A stretch of DNA of 6,212 nt from Phycisphaerae bacterium (GCA_003567095.1 PXAQ01000156.1:1-6212); one strand, 5' to 3'; numbered from the stretch's first letter, positions 1-6,212 are shown. Notes: generated from the sequence alone by a model not told the origin. Program-made: numbers and translations.

Positions 1-3000
1 CGGCGATGATACTGGTCGTGGTGGTCACGGTGCTGCTGGCGGTGGTGGGCGTGATCTTTATGATGGTCTCGCGCATCGGCGAGATGCAGACCTCGGCCAT
101 CGCCGACAGCCGCGACCTCGACGCCGCCGTCGATACCGTCGTCAACCGCATCCACGCCGTCCTGATCGAGGATTTGTTCGGGGATGACGGCCGGATGCTC
201 AGCGGCTCGGACCCCAATGCCCCCGGCCCGGACGAGCGCTGGGATTATGCCGAACATACCGTGCGCGACACGATTGAGCGGCCGTGGGAGGAGAGCATCG
301 GGCTGTATATTGACCCTGACACCGGTGAAGAAACCGAGATCTGGTTGCCGGGAAGACGGGACGACCTCTGGCTGGCGTCGCTGGAGCCGGTTTTGCGGTT
401 CAATGAGATGCGCAACGAAGAGGAGTGGGTCTGGCCGCAGATCACCGACCTCTGGGGAACCCTGCAGGGCCGACCGGACAGTTTGTACCATCAGCAGTTT
501 GTCGCAGGTGACGATCCTTTTTTCGAAGGCAATCCCGGCGTGCGATGGGTTGACCCGCCTGGCGATGATTTGGTCGCAACGGACTGGTATGTCTTCGGCG
601 TGTCCGCTTACCGTGTGATTCCAAAAATCATCGGACCCGACAGTCGCACCGATGTGATTGATGCTACTGGCAATGAGTTTCTTCCCTATGGCGCGCGGGC
701 CGATGCCTCCGGCGACGGCGTGGCCGACAGCCGATGGGTCAAAGTGCCCAACCTGACCACCAGCCGCGGTCGTCCCATCTTCGCCGCCGTCCGCATCATC
801 GACAACTGCGCCATGCTGAATCTTAACACGGCGAATTGCTTTTTAATCGATACGGTTCGGTCGGGTTCGTATGATGGGTGGTACTTGTATAGACAAGACC
901 CTGGAAATTACGATTTGTATAATGAATACGACGCTGATAACGAAATAGATCGCGTCTATTATCGAGACGGGGGTAGATATCTTTCGGAAGTTAATTGCGC
1001 TTCTTTTCTGCGGGGTAGCGGCAGCAATCAAGATAACTTATACGGTATTCTTTCAGAAAAAGGTTTTGCTTTTCTAAATCCATCCGGCGGCATTATCTCG
1101 CAATTGCCACCGAATAATGTTCATCAGATCTTGATGAATATTGAAAGCCCCAATAATATTTTTGGCGATGGCAGAACATACTCACTTTTTGACATTAGTG
1201 ATGAACTCGAGATGCGCAATCGTTATCTTTTAACAAGTCGCGTTCGGGCCCGCTTCGAAAGAGAAGACGTTGCTTACAATACCTTTGATTGGGGAAGAGG
1301 TGATTTTGTTGGTGGGTGGAGCACCAATATTCGAGTCAAGCGTGTACCATGCAGGACGTCAGATGACTTGAGAATGTGGAAAGTCCGTTTAAATCCAGAG
1401 AATTTCGATAGTGCCGAGCCAACTTATGAAGAGGGGTATTATTACGACCGCCGTCATATCAGTACATTTTACAGTTTTGATCGTCCGCTGCGTTCCGGGC
1501 GGTATCCGCTGTTGGACGCGGCGCTGGCCGGGGTTGATGACCTTGCCATAGAGCGGGTGTTTCGACCGCTGGACAATCAGCCTGTGGATATGCGACGGAT
1601 CACTCATCCGGACCCGTTCAATGACGGCCAGATTAATGAGGGTCTGATTACAGCCAACACCCCCGAGGCCCGTCGCAATCTGCTGCATTTGCTGTACGCC
1701 TTTCGTGCGGTATTTATGCCGGATGATTTTTATGAGCTGGATGCAGAAGAGCAACTTGACGCGCGGGCACAGGCCGCCCGTCAGGCCGCCCAGATTGTGG
1801 CCAACCTGATTGACTATCTGGATATTGATGACCCGACAGCAGAGGGGCCATTTTTTGCGGAAGCGTTTGGAATGCAGGACAGTCCCGATCCGACGTTTAT
1901 CACGAAAGATATTATCGATGAGATGATTCGCGAGGTCAGCTTTGCGACCATCGGCGAAGAGATCGATGTAAATGCTGCTCTGTACGAAGGGCTGGATTTC
2001 GGATTGGACGAAGACGACGTTATTTTCGGCTATGAACGGCAGCCGTTTATTTCTGAGATTTATGCTTATCGTGTTCCCGACGATGGAAATGTGTCGGCTT
2101 TTGGGGTGGAGCTAGTAAATCCATACAGAGATGAAGCGATCAGCCTAGACGGTTGGCAAATCGCGGTGGGAGATGATGCTCGTGATTTAGACGATAGTTT
2201 TTCCGTTCCGGCCGCAACCGGCCATCTGCCCGAAGACTTTGGCCGGTTGACGATTTGGTCGGGTGATTCAAACCAGATATCGATTACCGGAGAGAGCGAA
2301 TCGCTGTCGAACTTCGGCTTGGGGACGGAGCTGATTGGAGAGGTCATTTTGCTCAAACGCCTCAATCCGGCTGGTGACGATGCAGGTGATGAGTTTTTGA
2401 CTGTCGATCAGACGCGGCGTGAACAAACGAACGATATTTTCGCCCAAGAGGGCCAACGTTCCAGCAGGCGCGACGATACGCAGTGGCGTTTTGCAAATGC
2501 TGACGCCTATGCGCCGGTGGACTCGTCGCCGCGACTGGGTCAGGCGAATGCGGTTGAGCTTGATGAACACAGCGGCTATCAGCTTCCGGTGGCCGATGAC
2601 GCCGATCCGTTTTATCGGCTGGCCGATTTTCTCAAGCCGATCTTTATAGCCAATCAACCGACAGACGATCCCAATGAACCGACCTTGACCGTTACACAGC
2701 AGATTGCCGCTGCCGAAGACGAATCTGATATCCGATACGACGCCAAACAATATCCTGAACTGCTCGATTACATCTGCTTTTTGAATCGGTATAGGGATGA
2801 TGATGATCCCTATGACAAAACAAAGGATGGCTCGCTGCCGGGCCGGATCAATATCAACACCGCCGCGCTGCATGTGATTGCCGCCGCGATCCCGCCGCAG
2901 TTGGTGATGACCAATGACGATGATCACACGGCTCTGGATTTTGCCAGGGCGATTATGGACAACCGGCCGTATGAACGAGTCAGCGATCTGCTGGCCGTTG

Positions 3001-3284
3001 AGGACGAGAACGGCGAGTTGCTGTTTCAAAAGTTCGCCGAAAACGATATAACGGTGGGCGATCCGTTAATCCAGGGCGATATCGAGCAGCGGGACTGGAT
3101 TGTCTCGCGGCTGGCGAACATCTTCACGGTGCGCAGCGACACGTTTACGGCCTACATTCTCGTCCGGCTCGGCCAGGACGGCCCGCAGCGGCGGATGATT
3201 GCGATCTTTGACCGCAGCCAGGTCTGGTCGCCCGAAGATAGCCCGAAGCTGGTGGCCCTGCACCCCGTGCCCGACCCGCGCTGA
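1..3284 (+). CDS. GspK-like minor pseudopilin / type II secretion-associated protein with lamin-tail-like segment (5' partial)
   Basis: The frame is open from the window edge; the first ATG is at 6, but an alanine codon precedes it in frame and pseudopilins normally carry a short basic leader before the hydrophobic helix, so the true start is probably upstream. Counting from that ATG there are 1092 residues. Residues 1-21 are a strongly hydrophobic helix (ILVVVVTVLLAVVGV), followed by a polar helix, as in type IV pilin-like proteins that sit in the inner membrane and enter a pseudopilus. LNLNTAN at 271-277 and GRININTAAL at 946-955 match the N-x-N-T-A turn that begins helix-hairpin-helix-like segments of GspK proteins; the second is followed by a helical tract to about 1010. 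Residues 681-785, with VELVNP and SLDGWQI, resemble a lamin tail domain. Typical GspK is about 300-350 residues, so this protein is roughly three times that size. The protein is rich in Asp and Glu. Function as a secretion or pseudopilus tip component is inferred; the general family is fairly sure, the exact role is not. Confidence 0.72.
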   Translation, partial: AMILVVVVTVLLAVVGVIFMMVSRIGEMQTSAIADSRDLDAAVDTVVNRIHAVLIEDLFGDDGRMLSGSDPNAPGPDERWDYAEHTVRDTIERPWEESIGLYIDPDTGEETEIWLPGRRDDLWLASLEPVLRFNEMRNEEEWVWPQITDLWGTLQGRPDSLYHQQFVAGDDPFFEGNPGVRWVDPPGDDLVATDWYVFGVSAYRVIPKIIGPDSRTDVIDATGNEFLPYGARADASGDGVADSRWVKVPNLTTSRGRPIFAAVRIIDNCAMLNLNTANCFLIDTVRSGSYDGWYLYRQDPGNYDLYNEYDADNEIDRVYYRDGGRYLSEVNCASFLRGSGSNQDNLYGILSEKGFAFLNPSGGIISQLPPNNVHQILMNIESPNNIFGDGRTYSLFDISDELEMRNRYLLTSRVRARFEREDVAYNTFDWGRGDFVGGWSTNIRVKRVPCRTSDDLRMWKVRLNPENFDSAEPTYEEGYYYDRRHISTFYSFDRPLRSGRYPLLDAALAGVDDLAIERVFRPLDNQPVDMRRITHPDPFNDGQINEGLITANTPEARRNLLHLLYAFRAVFMPDDFYELDAEEQLDARAQAARQAAQIVANLIDYLDIDDPTAEGPFFAEAFGMQDSPDPTFITKDIIDEMIREVSFATIGEEIDVNAALYEGLDFGLDEDDVIFGYERQPFISEIYAYRVPDDGNVSAFGVELVNPYRDEAISLDGWQIAVGDDARDLDDSFSVPAATGHLPEDFGRLTIWSGDSNQISITGESESLSNFGLGTELIGEVILLKRLNPAGDDAGDEFLTVDQTRREQTNDIFAQEGQRSSRRDDTQWRFANADAYAPVDSSPRLGQANAVELDEHSGYQLPVADDADPFYRLADFLKPIFIANQPTDDPNEPTLTVTQQIAAAEDESDIRYDAKQYPELLDYICFLNRYRDDDDPYDKTKDGSLPGRININTAALHVIAAAIPPQLVMTNDDDHTALDFARAIMDNRPYERVSDLLAVEDENGELLFQKFAENDITVGDPLIQGDIEQRDWIVSRLANIFTVRSDTFTAYILVRLGQDGPQRRMIAIFDRSQVWSPEDSPKLVALHPVPDPR
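2046..2370 (+). other. Lamin-tail-like (LTD) segment within the GspK-like protein
   Basis: Codons for residues about 681-788 of the GspK-like protein encode FISEIYAY, then FGVELVNPYRDEAISLDGWQI, then an alternating hydrophobic stretch ending in EVILLKR. The pattern I-x-E-I-x-x-x / V-E-L-x-N-P / I-x-L-x-G-W-x-I is the usual opening of bacterial lamin tail domains, which are Ig-fold modules found in surface and secreted proteins, often near nucleases or sorting signals. Here it lies between the two N-x-N-T-A parts of a pseudopilin-like protein. The match is by eye and the far end of the domain is uncertain. Confidence 0.5.
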
Positions 3285-3359
3285 TCGTGCGAAAAATGGG
3301 GTCGGAGTCCACCATGTTCGCTTTCGGGTCAGTCTGATGAGCCCAACAATCGAGTCATA
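3285..3359. other. Convergent intergenic gap, no clear terminator
   Basis: Seventy-five bases separate the stop codons of the GspK-like gene and trpB, which face each other. I looked for a bidirectional hairpin. The best candidates are imperfect: TGGGGTCGGAGTCCACCA around 3297-3314, and GGG...CCC at about 3327-3343. Neither has a long stem or a T-run on either strand, so termination may rely on Rho or on overlapping transcripts. The string from about 3293 to 3328 has the look of a dispersed intergenic repeat, but one copy cannot show that. Confidence 0.4.
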
Positions 3360-4748
3360 TTACCATTTTCCGCTTTTTCGAGGCTCCGCCCGCGGGTAGG
3401 TTTTCAGGCATGCTTCGGTCTTTTCGAGCATCTCATCGGGCAGGCTATAGGGCTCCAGCCTGCCGGACATAAAGGCATCGTAGCCGGACAGGTCCATCAG
3501 GCCATGGCCGCTGTAATTGAATAGAATCGTCTTTTCTTTGCCTTCTTCTTTGGCTTTGTTGGCTTCCTGAATGGTCGCGGCTATGGCGTGACTGGTCTCG
3601 GGCGCACAGATAAAGCCCTCGGTTCGGGCCCAAGTCATCGCCGCCTCGTAGCATTCGATCTGGTCAATGGATCGCGGGCTGTGCAGGCCTTCGACGCAGC
3701 ACTGGCTGACCAGCGGCGACATCCCGTGGTACCGCAATCCCCCGGCGTGGATCGGCGGCGGGACAAAGTCGTGGCCCAGGCTGTGCATGGCCAAAAGCGG
3801 GGTCATACAGGCCGTGTCGCCGTGATCATACGCAAACGGCGCCCGCGTCAGCGTTGGACAGGCCGGCGGTTCAACCGGGATAATCTCAATATCGTCGCCG
3901 TTGATCTTGTCGGCGGTAAAGGGAAACGCCAACCCGGCAAAATTGCTGCCGCCGCCGGCACAGCCGATGATAATATCCGGGGTCTTTTCGCCGACGCTCT
4001 TGAGCTGAGCCTTAGCTTCCAGCCCGATAATCGTCTGATGCAGCATCACATGATTGAGCACGCTGCCCAGTGAATAGCGGGTTTCGCCGGCCGGGTCGGT
4101 AACCGCCTGCTCGATGGCCTCGGAGATGGCAATGCCCAAGCTGCCGGGGGTGTCCGGGTATTTTTCGAGAATGTTGCGCCCGGCCTGTGTTTCGGTGCTC
4201 GGGCTGGCCACGCAGTTGCCGCCCCAGACCTGCATCATCAGCTTGCGAAACGGCTTTTGGTCAAAACTGATCCGCACCATAAAGACCTTGCACTCCAGGC
4301 CGATCAGGGCACAGGCAAACGACAGCGCCGAGCCCCACTGGCCAGCCCCGGTCTCGGTGGTCAGGCGTTTGATGCCGAATTGCTTATTATACCACGCCTG
4401 CGCGATCGCTGTATTGGGCTTATGGCTGCCGGCCGGGCTTGTGCTTTCGTCCTTGTAGTAAATCCTGGCCGGGGTATCCAGATACCGCTCCAGATAAATC
4501 GCTCGCCGCAGCGGTGCCGGCCGCCAGCGGTACAAAATGTCGAGAATTTCCTCCGGAATGTCAATCCACCGCTGGGTACTGACCTCCTGCTCAATCAGGT
4601 TCATCGGGAACACCGGCGCCAGCATCTCCGGCCCGATGGGCTTGCCGTCCGGGCCCAGCGGCGGCAGCGGCGCGGTGGGCAGGTCGGCGGCGATGTTGTA
4701 CCACTGACGGGGGATGTCTTTTTCATCCAGCAAAATCTTACGGTTCAT
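3360..4748 (-). CDS. trpB: Tryptophan synthase beta chain, TrpB2 type (TrpB-like PLP enzyme)
   Basis: A complete 462-residue fold-type II PLP enzyme that should condense serine with indole, or an indole-like acceptor, to give tryptophan in the cytoplasm. The PLP Schiff-base lysine is K110 in GSHKPNTA. The catalytic glutamate is E132 in TETGAGQWG, the phosphate-binding loop is GCAGGGSNFAG at 262-272, and CAPETSHA (381-388) and YSGHGLMDL (412-420) line the cofactor ring. The long N-terminal extension, the GSHKPNTA form of the lysine motif and HAGGLRYHG (334-342) mark the TrpB2 subfamily rather than classical TrpB1, which has about 400 residues and pairs with TrpA through its COMM region. The ATG overlaps the trpR stop by 4 bp (ATGA) and has a strong GAGGAG ribosome site, so the two genes should be co-transcribed and perhaps translationally coupled. 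No trpA is in the window. TrpB2 proteins can work without TrpA on free indole; whether this one uses indole, O-phosphoserine or another substrate cannot be read from sequence. Confidence 0.95.
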   Translation of the reverse strand: MNRKILLDEKDIPRQWYNIAADLPTAPLPPLGPDGKPIGPEMLAPVFPMNLIEQEVSTQRWIDIPEEILDILYRWRPAPLRRAIYLERYLDTPARIYYKDESTSPAGSHKPNTAIAQAWYNKQFGIKRLTTETGAGQWGSALSFACALIGLECKVFMVRISFDQKPFRKLMMQVWGGNCVASPSTETQAGRNILEKYPDTPGSLGIAISEAIEQAVTDPAGETRYSLGSVLNHVMLHQTIIGLEAKAQLKSVGEKTPDIIIGCAGGGSNFAGLAFPFTADKINGDDIEIIPVEPPACPTLTRAPFAYDHGDTACMTPLLAMHSLGHDFVPPPIHAGGLRYHGMSPLVSQCCVEGLHSPRSIDQIECYEAAMTWARTEGFICAPETSHAIAATIQEANKAKEEGKEKTILFNYSGHGLMDLSGYDAFMSGRLEPYSLPDEMLEKTEACLKTYPRAEPRKSGKW

Positions 4749-5041
4749 TGGGGTCTCCTCGACATTAAATGTTGTTTACTGATCGAATCGTTCTGTTTAA
4801 GTATTTTTGCACCGCGGGTAATCTTGCACAGGCTCACGCCCAGATCCTCGGCGATTTGACGCTGCGGCACACCGTCCATCAGCCGCTGCATCAGCGCCCA
4901 GCGCAATGCAAGGTCTTTGCGCTCGGCAGGCGTTAACACCTCCTCAAGAAACTGCTGCATTTCATCGGGCTTCTGAATCCGGCACAATACCGAACTAATT
5001 TCCTCAAAATAGGCTTTTTCTTGGGTTTTGTTTCTAAGCAT
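4745..5041 (-). CDS. trpR: TrpR-family tryptophan-responsive transcriptional repressor
   Basis: A complete 98-residue helix-turn-helix protein. LTPAERKDLALRWALMQRLM (36-55) matches the TrpR central helices, and the reading head QRQIAEDLGVSLCKITRGAK (60-79) gives the HTH ending in the hallmark ITRG. By hand alignment with E. coli TrpR, the tryptophan-binding residues T44, R54 and R84 correspond to T37, R47 and R76, all kept; S88 is replaced by I80. The ERKDLA and QRQIAEDLGVS wording is closer to chlamydial TrpR than to the Bacillus YerC group, which lacks ITRG. It should bind DNA as a dimer with L-tryptophan as corepressor. It is the first gene of an operon with trpB2, which it probably controls together with itself. 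No ribosome site precedes the ATG; a -10 box 6 nt upstream suggests leaderless translation. The next ATG is at codon 28, inside the dimerisation region, so it is not a likely start. Confidence 0.9.
   Translation of the reverse strand: MLRNKTQEKAYFEEISSVLCRIQKPDEMQQFLEEVLTPAERKDLALRWALMQRLMDGVPQRQIAEDLGVSLCKITRGAKILKQNDSISKQHLMSRRPQ
4755..4760 (-). promoter_or_regulatory. Ribosome binding site of trpB, inside trpR
   Basis: GAGGAG on the minus strand lies 6 nt before the trpB ATG and within the last codons of trpR. It fixes the trpB start and means ribosomes finishing trpR end next to the trpB initiation site. Confidence 0.7.
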
Positions 5042-5053
5042 AGAAATATTCTA
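5041..5053. promoter_or_regulatory. Palindrome over -10 box and trpR start, candidate TrpR operator
   Basis: TAGAA-ATA-TTCTA is a perfect inverted repeat with 5-bp arms and a 3-bp centre. One arm contains most of the predicted -10 box and the other ends on the first base of the trpR start codon. A repressor bound here would block RNA polymerase, which fits autoregulation by TrpR. It does not contain the CTAG core of the enterobacterial trp operator, so the link to TrpR rests on position and symmetry only. Confidence 0.33.
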
Positions 5054-5076
5054 CAAAACACCACACAATAAGTAAA
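5048..5076 (-). promoter_or_regulatory. Predicted sigma-70-type promoter of trpR-trpB
   Basis: Reading the minus strand, TTTACT (5076-5071) is followed after exactly 17 nt by TAGAAT (5053-5048), giving 4 of 6 and 5 of 6 matches to the -35 and -10 consensus. The -10 box ends 6 nt before the trpR ATG at 5041, which would put the transcription start at or next to the A of that ATG. The surrounding sequence is clearly AT-richer than the coding DNA. Assigned by eye; the start of transcription is inferred. Confidence 0.45.
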
Positions 5077-5339
5077 GTTCTTTTTCGAGAAAAAAGGGTA
5101 AATACCCCTACTGTCCGTTTGCCAGAGACTGAAAACCCGTTAAATGCTGCCGAGACCGGATCGAGATCAAGTCAGTCAAACGATCGCGCTTGAAATCTGT
5201 TCGCGCTTGCCCCAAAACGACCAGGACACCGACCGTATGGTCAAAAGCGGCTATGAGATTGCCCGGCACATGGGTTGAGAGGCGGTGGTGGAAAACTATG
5301 TGCTCAGGGGGCCTAACAAGCCCGTGGAAAGTGGTGCTG
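5054..5339. other. Intergenic region between trpR and the epimerase gene
   Basis: About 286 bases with no confident gene. The trpR-proximal part (to about 5110) is AT-rich and contains the spacer and -35 box of the trpR promoter, a CTTTTT/AAAAAG inverted repeat at 5080-5096, and GGGTA-AA-TACCC at 5096-5107. The remainder is nearer coding composition and includes a 44-codon plus-strand ORF at 5144-5278 and a weak GGGC/GCCC hairpin at about 5308-5322 that lacks a T-run. No clear terminator for the epimerase gene is visible. Confidence 0.5.
5144..5278 (+). CDS. Doubtful small ORF, 44 residues, or gene remnant
   Basis: ATG at 5144 to TGA at 5276-5278 on the plus strand encodes 44 residues of balanced, protein-like composition, including QTIALEICSRLP and MVKSGYEIARHMG. 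After the stop the same frame continues open with a similar flavour (EAVVENYVLRGPNKPVESG) until it enters the 3' end of the opposite-strand epimerase gene. No Shine-Dalgarno sequence precedes the ATG. It is not a family I recognise. It could be a real small protein, the decayed 3' end of an older gene, or chance; chance is quite possible. Confidence 0.15.
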   Translation: MLPRPDRDQVSQTIALEICSRLPQNDQDTDRMVKSGYEIARHMG

Positions 5340-6212
5340 TTAAAGCGACGATTTGTCTGAAATGGCGGCCACAAGGGCTTCTTGAAGGGTAGTGTGACGG
5401 AAGGTAAAGCCGGCGGCCAGCAGTTTTTCGGGGACGGCTCGTGTACTGGCCAGCAGCGTTTCGCGGGCGAAATCGCCCAAGGCAAGCTGTAATGCAAAGG
5501 CCGGGGCCGGCAGCATGGTCGGGCGATTGAGGATTTGGCCGAGTGTGCGGGTGAAAGTGTGGTTTTGAACCGGTTCCGGGCAGACGGCGTTGACCGGGCC
5601 GTCAAGTGATTCGGTATGCAGGGCAAAATCGATGATGCGCAGCACCTCCATTCGCGAAATCCAACTGACCCATTGGCACCCATTGCCGAGTCTGCCGCCC
5701 AGTGCCATTTTGAAAGCGGGCAGCATTTTGGCCAGTGCGCCGCCCTGTTTGTCCAGCACCATTCCAAAACGAAGGTGCGTTGTGCGGATGCCGGCCTGAC
5801 GGGCTGGGGCGGCGGCCGCTTCCCAGTCGCGGCACACGTCCGCCAAAAAGCCTTTCCCGGGCGGGGTCGCTTCGGTCAGGACGTCATCGCCGCGGTCTCC
5901 GTAGAACCCGACAGCCGAGGCGCAGAGCAGTACCTTCGGTTTGTGTGCTGCGGCGGATATGTGTTCGGCCAGCAGTTTGGTTCCGTCGATACGGCTGCGG
6001 TAAATCCGCTGTTTTTTGCGTTTTGTCCAGCGACCAAAGATATTCTCGCCGGCCAGGTGCACTATGGCGTCCAGGTCGCCGGGCAGGGGGTCGATGCGTC
6101 CTGCCGACGGGTCCCACACGAGGGTGTCCGTGGCCGGGCGGCGCGACAGGCCGATGACGGTATGGCCCAGCGATCGAAAATGGTCGGCTGCTGCCGAGCC
6201 GATAAAGCCGGA
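5340..6212 (-). CDS. Atypical SDR, TIGR01777 / YfcH-like NAD(P)-dependent epimerase family protein (5' partial)
   Basis: The frame is open to the window edge, giving 290 visible residues; about 8-10 N-terminal residues are missing. The visible protein begins SGFIGSAAAD, the end of the GxxGxxG Rossmann nucleotide-binding loop. A GTG at 6119-6117 is therefore not the real start. Family marks follow: HLAGENI (52-58), RWT at 61-63 with a downstream K..I..SRIDGT block, and SAVGFYG (99-105). The Tyr of SAVGFYG is not followed by Lys four residues later, as usual for this atypical SDR branch. The last 50 or so residues (PAPAFALQLALGDFA, then GFTFRH and LQEAL) match the DUF1731 C-terminal domain. The enzyme is expected to be cytoplasmic and to bind NAD(P); its substrate is unknown across most of the family. 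It lies upstream of trpR in the same direction, with about 300 bp between them, so co-transcription is uncertain. Confidence 0.92.
   Translation of the reverse strand, partial: SGFIGSAAADHFRSLGHTVIGLSRRPATDTLVWDPSAGRIDPLPGDLDAIVHLAGENIFGRWTKRKKQRIYRSRIDGTKLLAEHISAAAHKPKVLLCASAVGFYGDRGDDVLTEATPPGKGFLADVCRDWEAAAAPARQAGIRTTHLRFGMVLDKQGGALAKMLPAFKMALGGRLGNGCQWVSWISRMEVLRIIDFALHTESLDGPVNAVCPEPVQNHTFTRTLGQILNRPTMLPAPAFALQLALGDFARETLLASTRAVPEKLLAAGFTFRHTTLQEALVAAISDKSSL

Noticed and set aside
1389..1754. 121-codon minus-strand ORF inside the GspK-like gene
   Set aside because: It is entirely antisense to a continuous supported frame and has no motif or ribosome site that I can see.
2268..3029. 253-codon minus-strand ORF opposite the GspK-like gene
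   Set aside because: It lies wholly antisense to a well-supported gene, has no recognisable domain, and its composition (many Ile, Arg, Gly, Val) is what antisense reading of this acidic protein would give.
3297..3343. Rho-independent terminator between the convergent stops
   Set aside because: Stems are short and mismatched and there is no T-run on either strand.
3588..4073. 161-codon plus-strand ORF opposite trpB
   Set aside because: It is antisense to the most conserved part of TrpB, rich in Arg and Gly, with no family resemblance.
5108..5767. 219-codon minus-strand ORF overlapping the epimerase gene
   Set aside because: Its first two thirds read the epimerase in a shifted frame; the SDR motifs and C-terminal domain are all in the other frame. 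The tail in the intergenic region has no recognisable motif.
6117..6119. GTG as start of the epimerase gene
   Set aside because: The frame continues upstream to the window edge and encodes the Rossmann GFIGS loop that this family needs, so the real start lies outside the window.
5735..6157. 140-codon plus-strand ORF opposite the epimerase gene
   Set aside because: It is arginine-rich, as expected when a GC-rich gene is read in antisense, and the opposing frame has clear SDR motifs.

Overview
The window carries four genes in about 6.2 kb: one long plus-strand gene, then three minus-strand genes converging on it. The first and last genes run off the window edges. The best guess for the host is a planctomycete-like bacterium (PVC superphylum, possibly Phycisphaerae-like). 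This rests on the very large GspK-type pseudopilin-like protein with an embedded lamin-tail-like segment, moderately GC-rich coding sequence, and a chlamydia-like TrpR. It is an inference, not something the sequence proves.

Region 1 (1-3284, plus strand) encodes a membrane-anchored, very acidic protein of at least 1092 residues. It has an N-terminal hydrophobic helix, two N-x-N-T-A motifs typical of GspK-like minor pseudopilins, and a segment resembling a lamin tail domain. It probably belongs to a type II secretion or pseudopilus locus lying upstream of the window. A 75-bp convergent gap (3285-3359) follows, with no convincing terminator.

Region 2 (3360-5053, minus strand) is a compact two-gene operon: a TrpR-family repressor followed, with a 4-bp ATGA overlap, by a TrpB2-type tryptophan synthase beta chain. 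The promoter predicted upstream of trpR places its -10 box only 6 nt from the ATG, so the message may be leaderless. A perfect 5-3-5 palindrome covers that -10 box and the start codon and could be the TrpR operator. The simplest reading is a self-contained tryptophan-responsive unit that makes tryptophan from indole (or an indole-like acceptor) and serine when tryptophan is low. No trpA is present. The order trpR-trpB recalls the chlamydial trpRBA operon.

Region 3 (5054-5339) is an intergenic stretch holding the promoter's upstream half, two small inverted repeats and a doubtful 44-codon ORF. Region 4 (5340-6212, minus strand) is the 3' part of an atypical SDR of the TIGR01777/YfcH type, lacking only its first few residues. 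It points toward trpR, but the roughly 300-bp gap suggests it is transcribed separately.

I see no rRNA, tRNA, CRISPR array, insertion sequence or phage gene.
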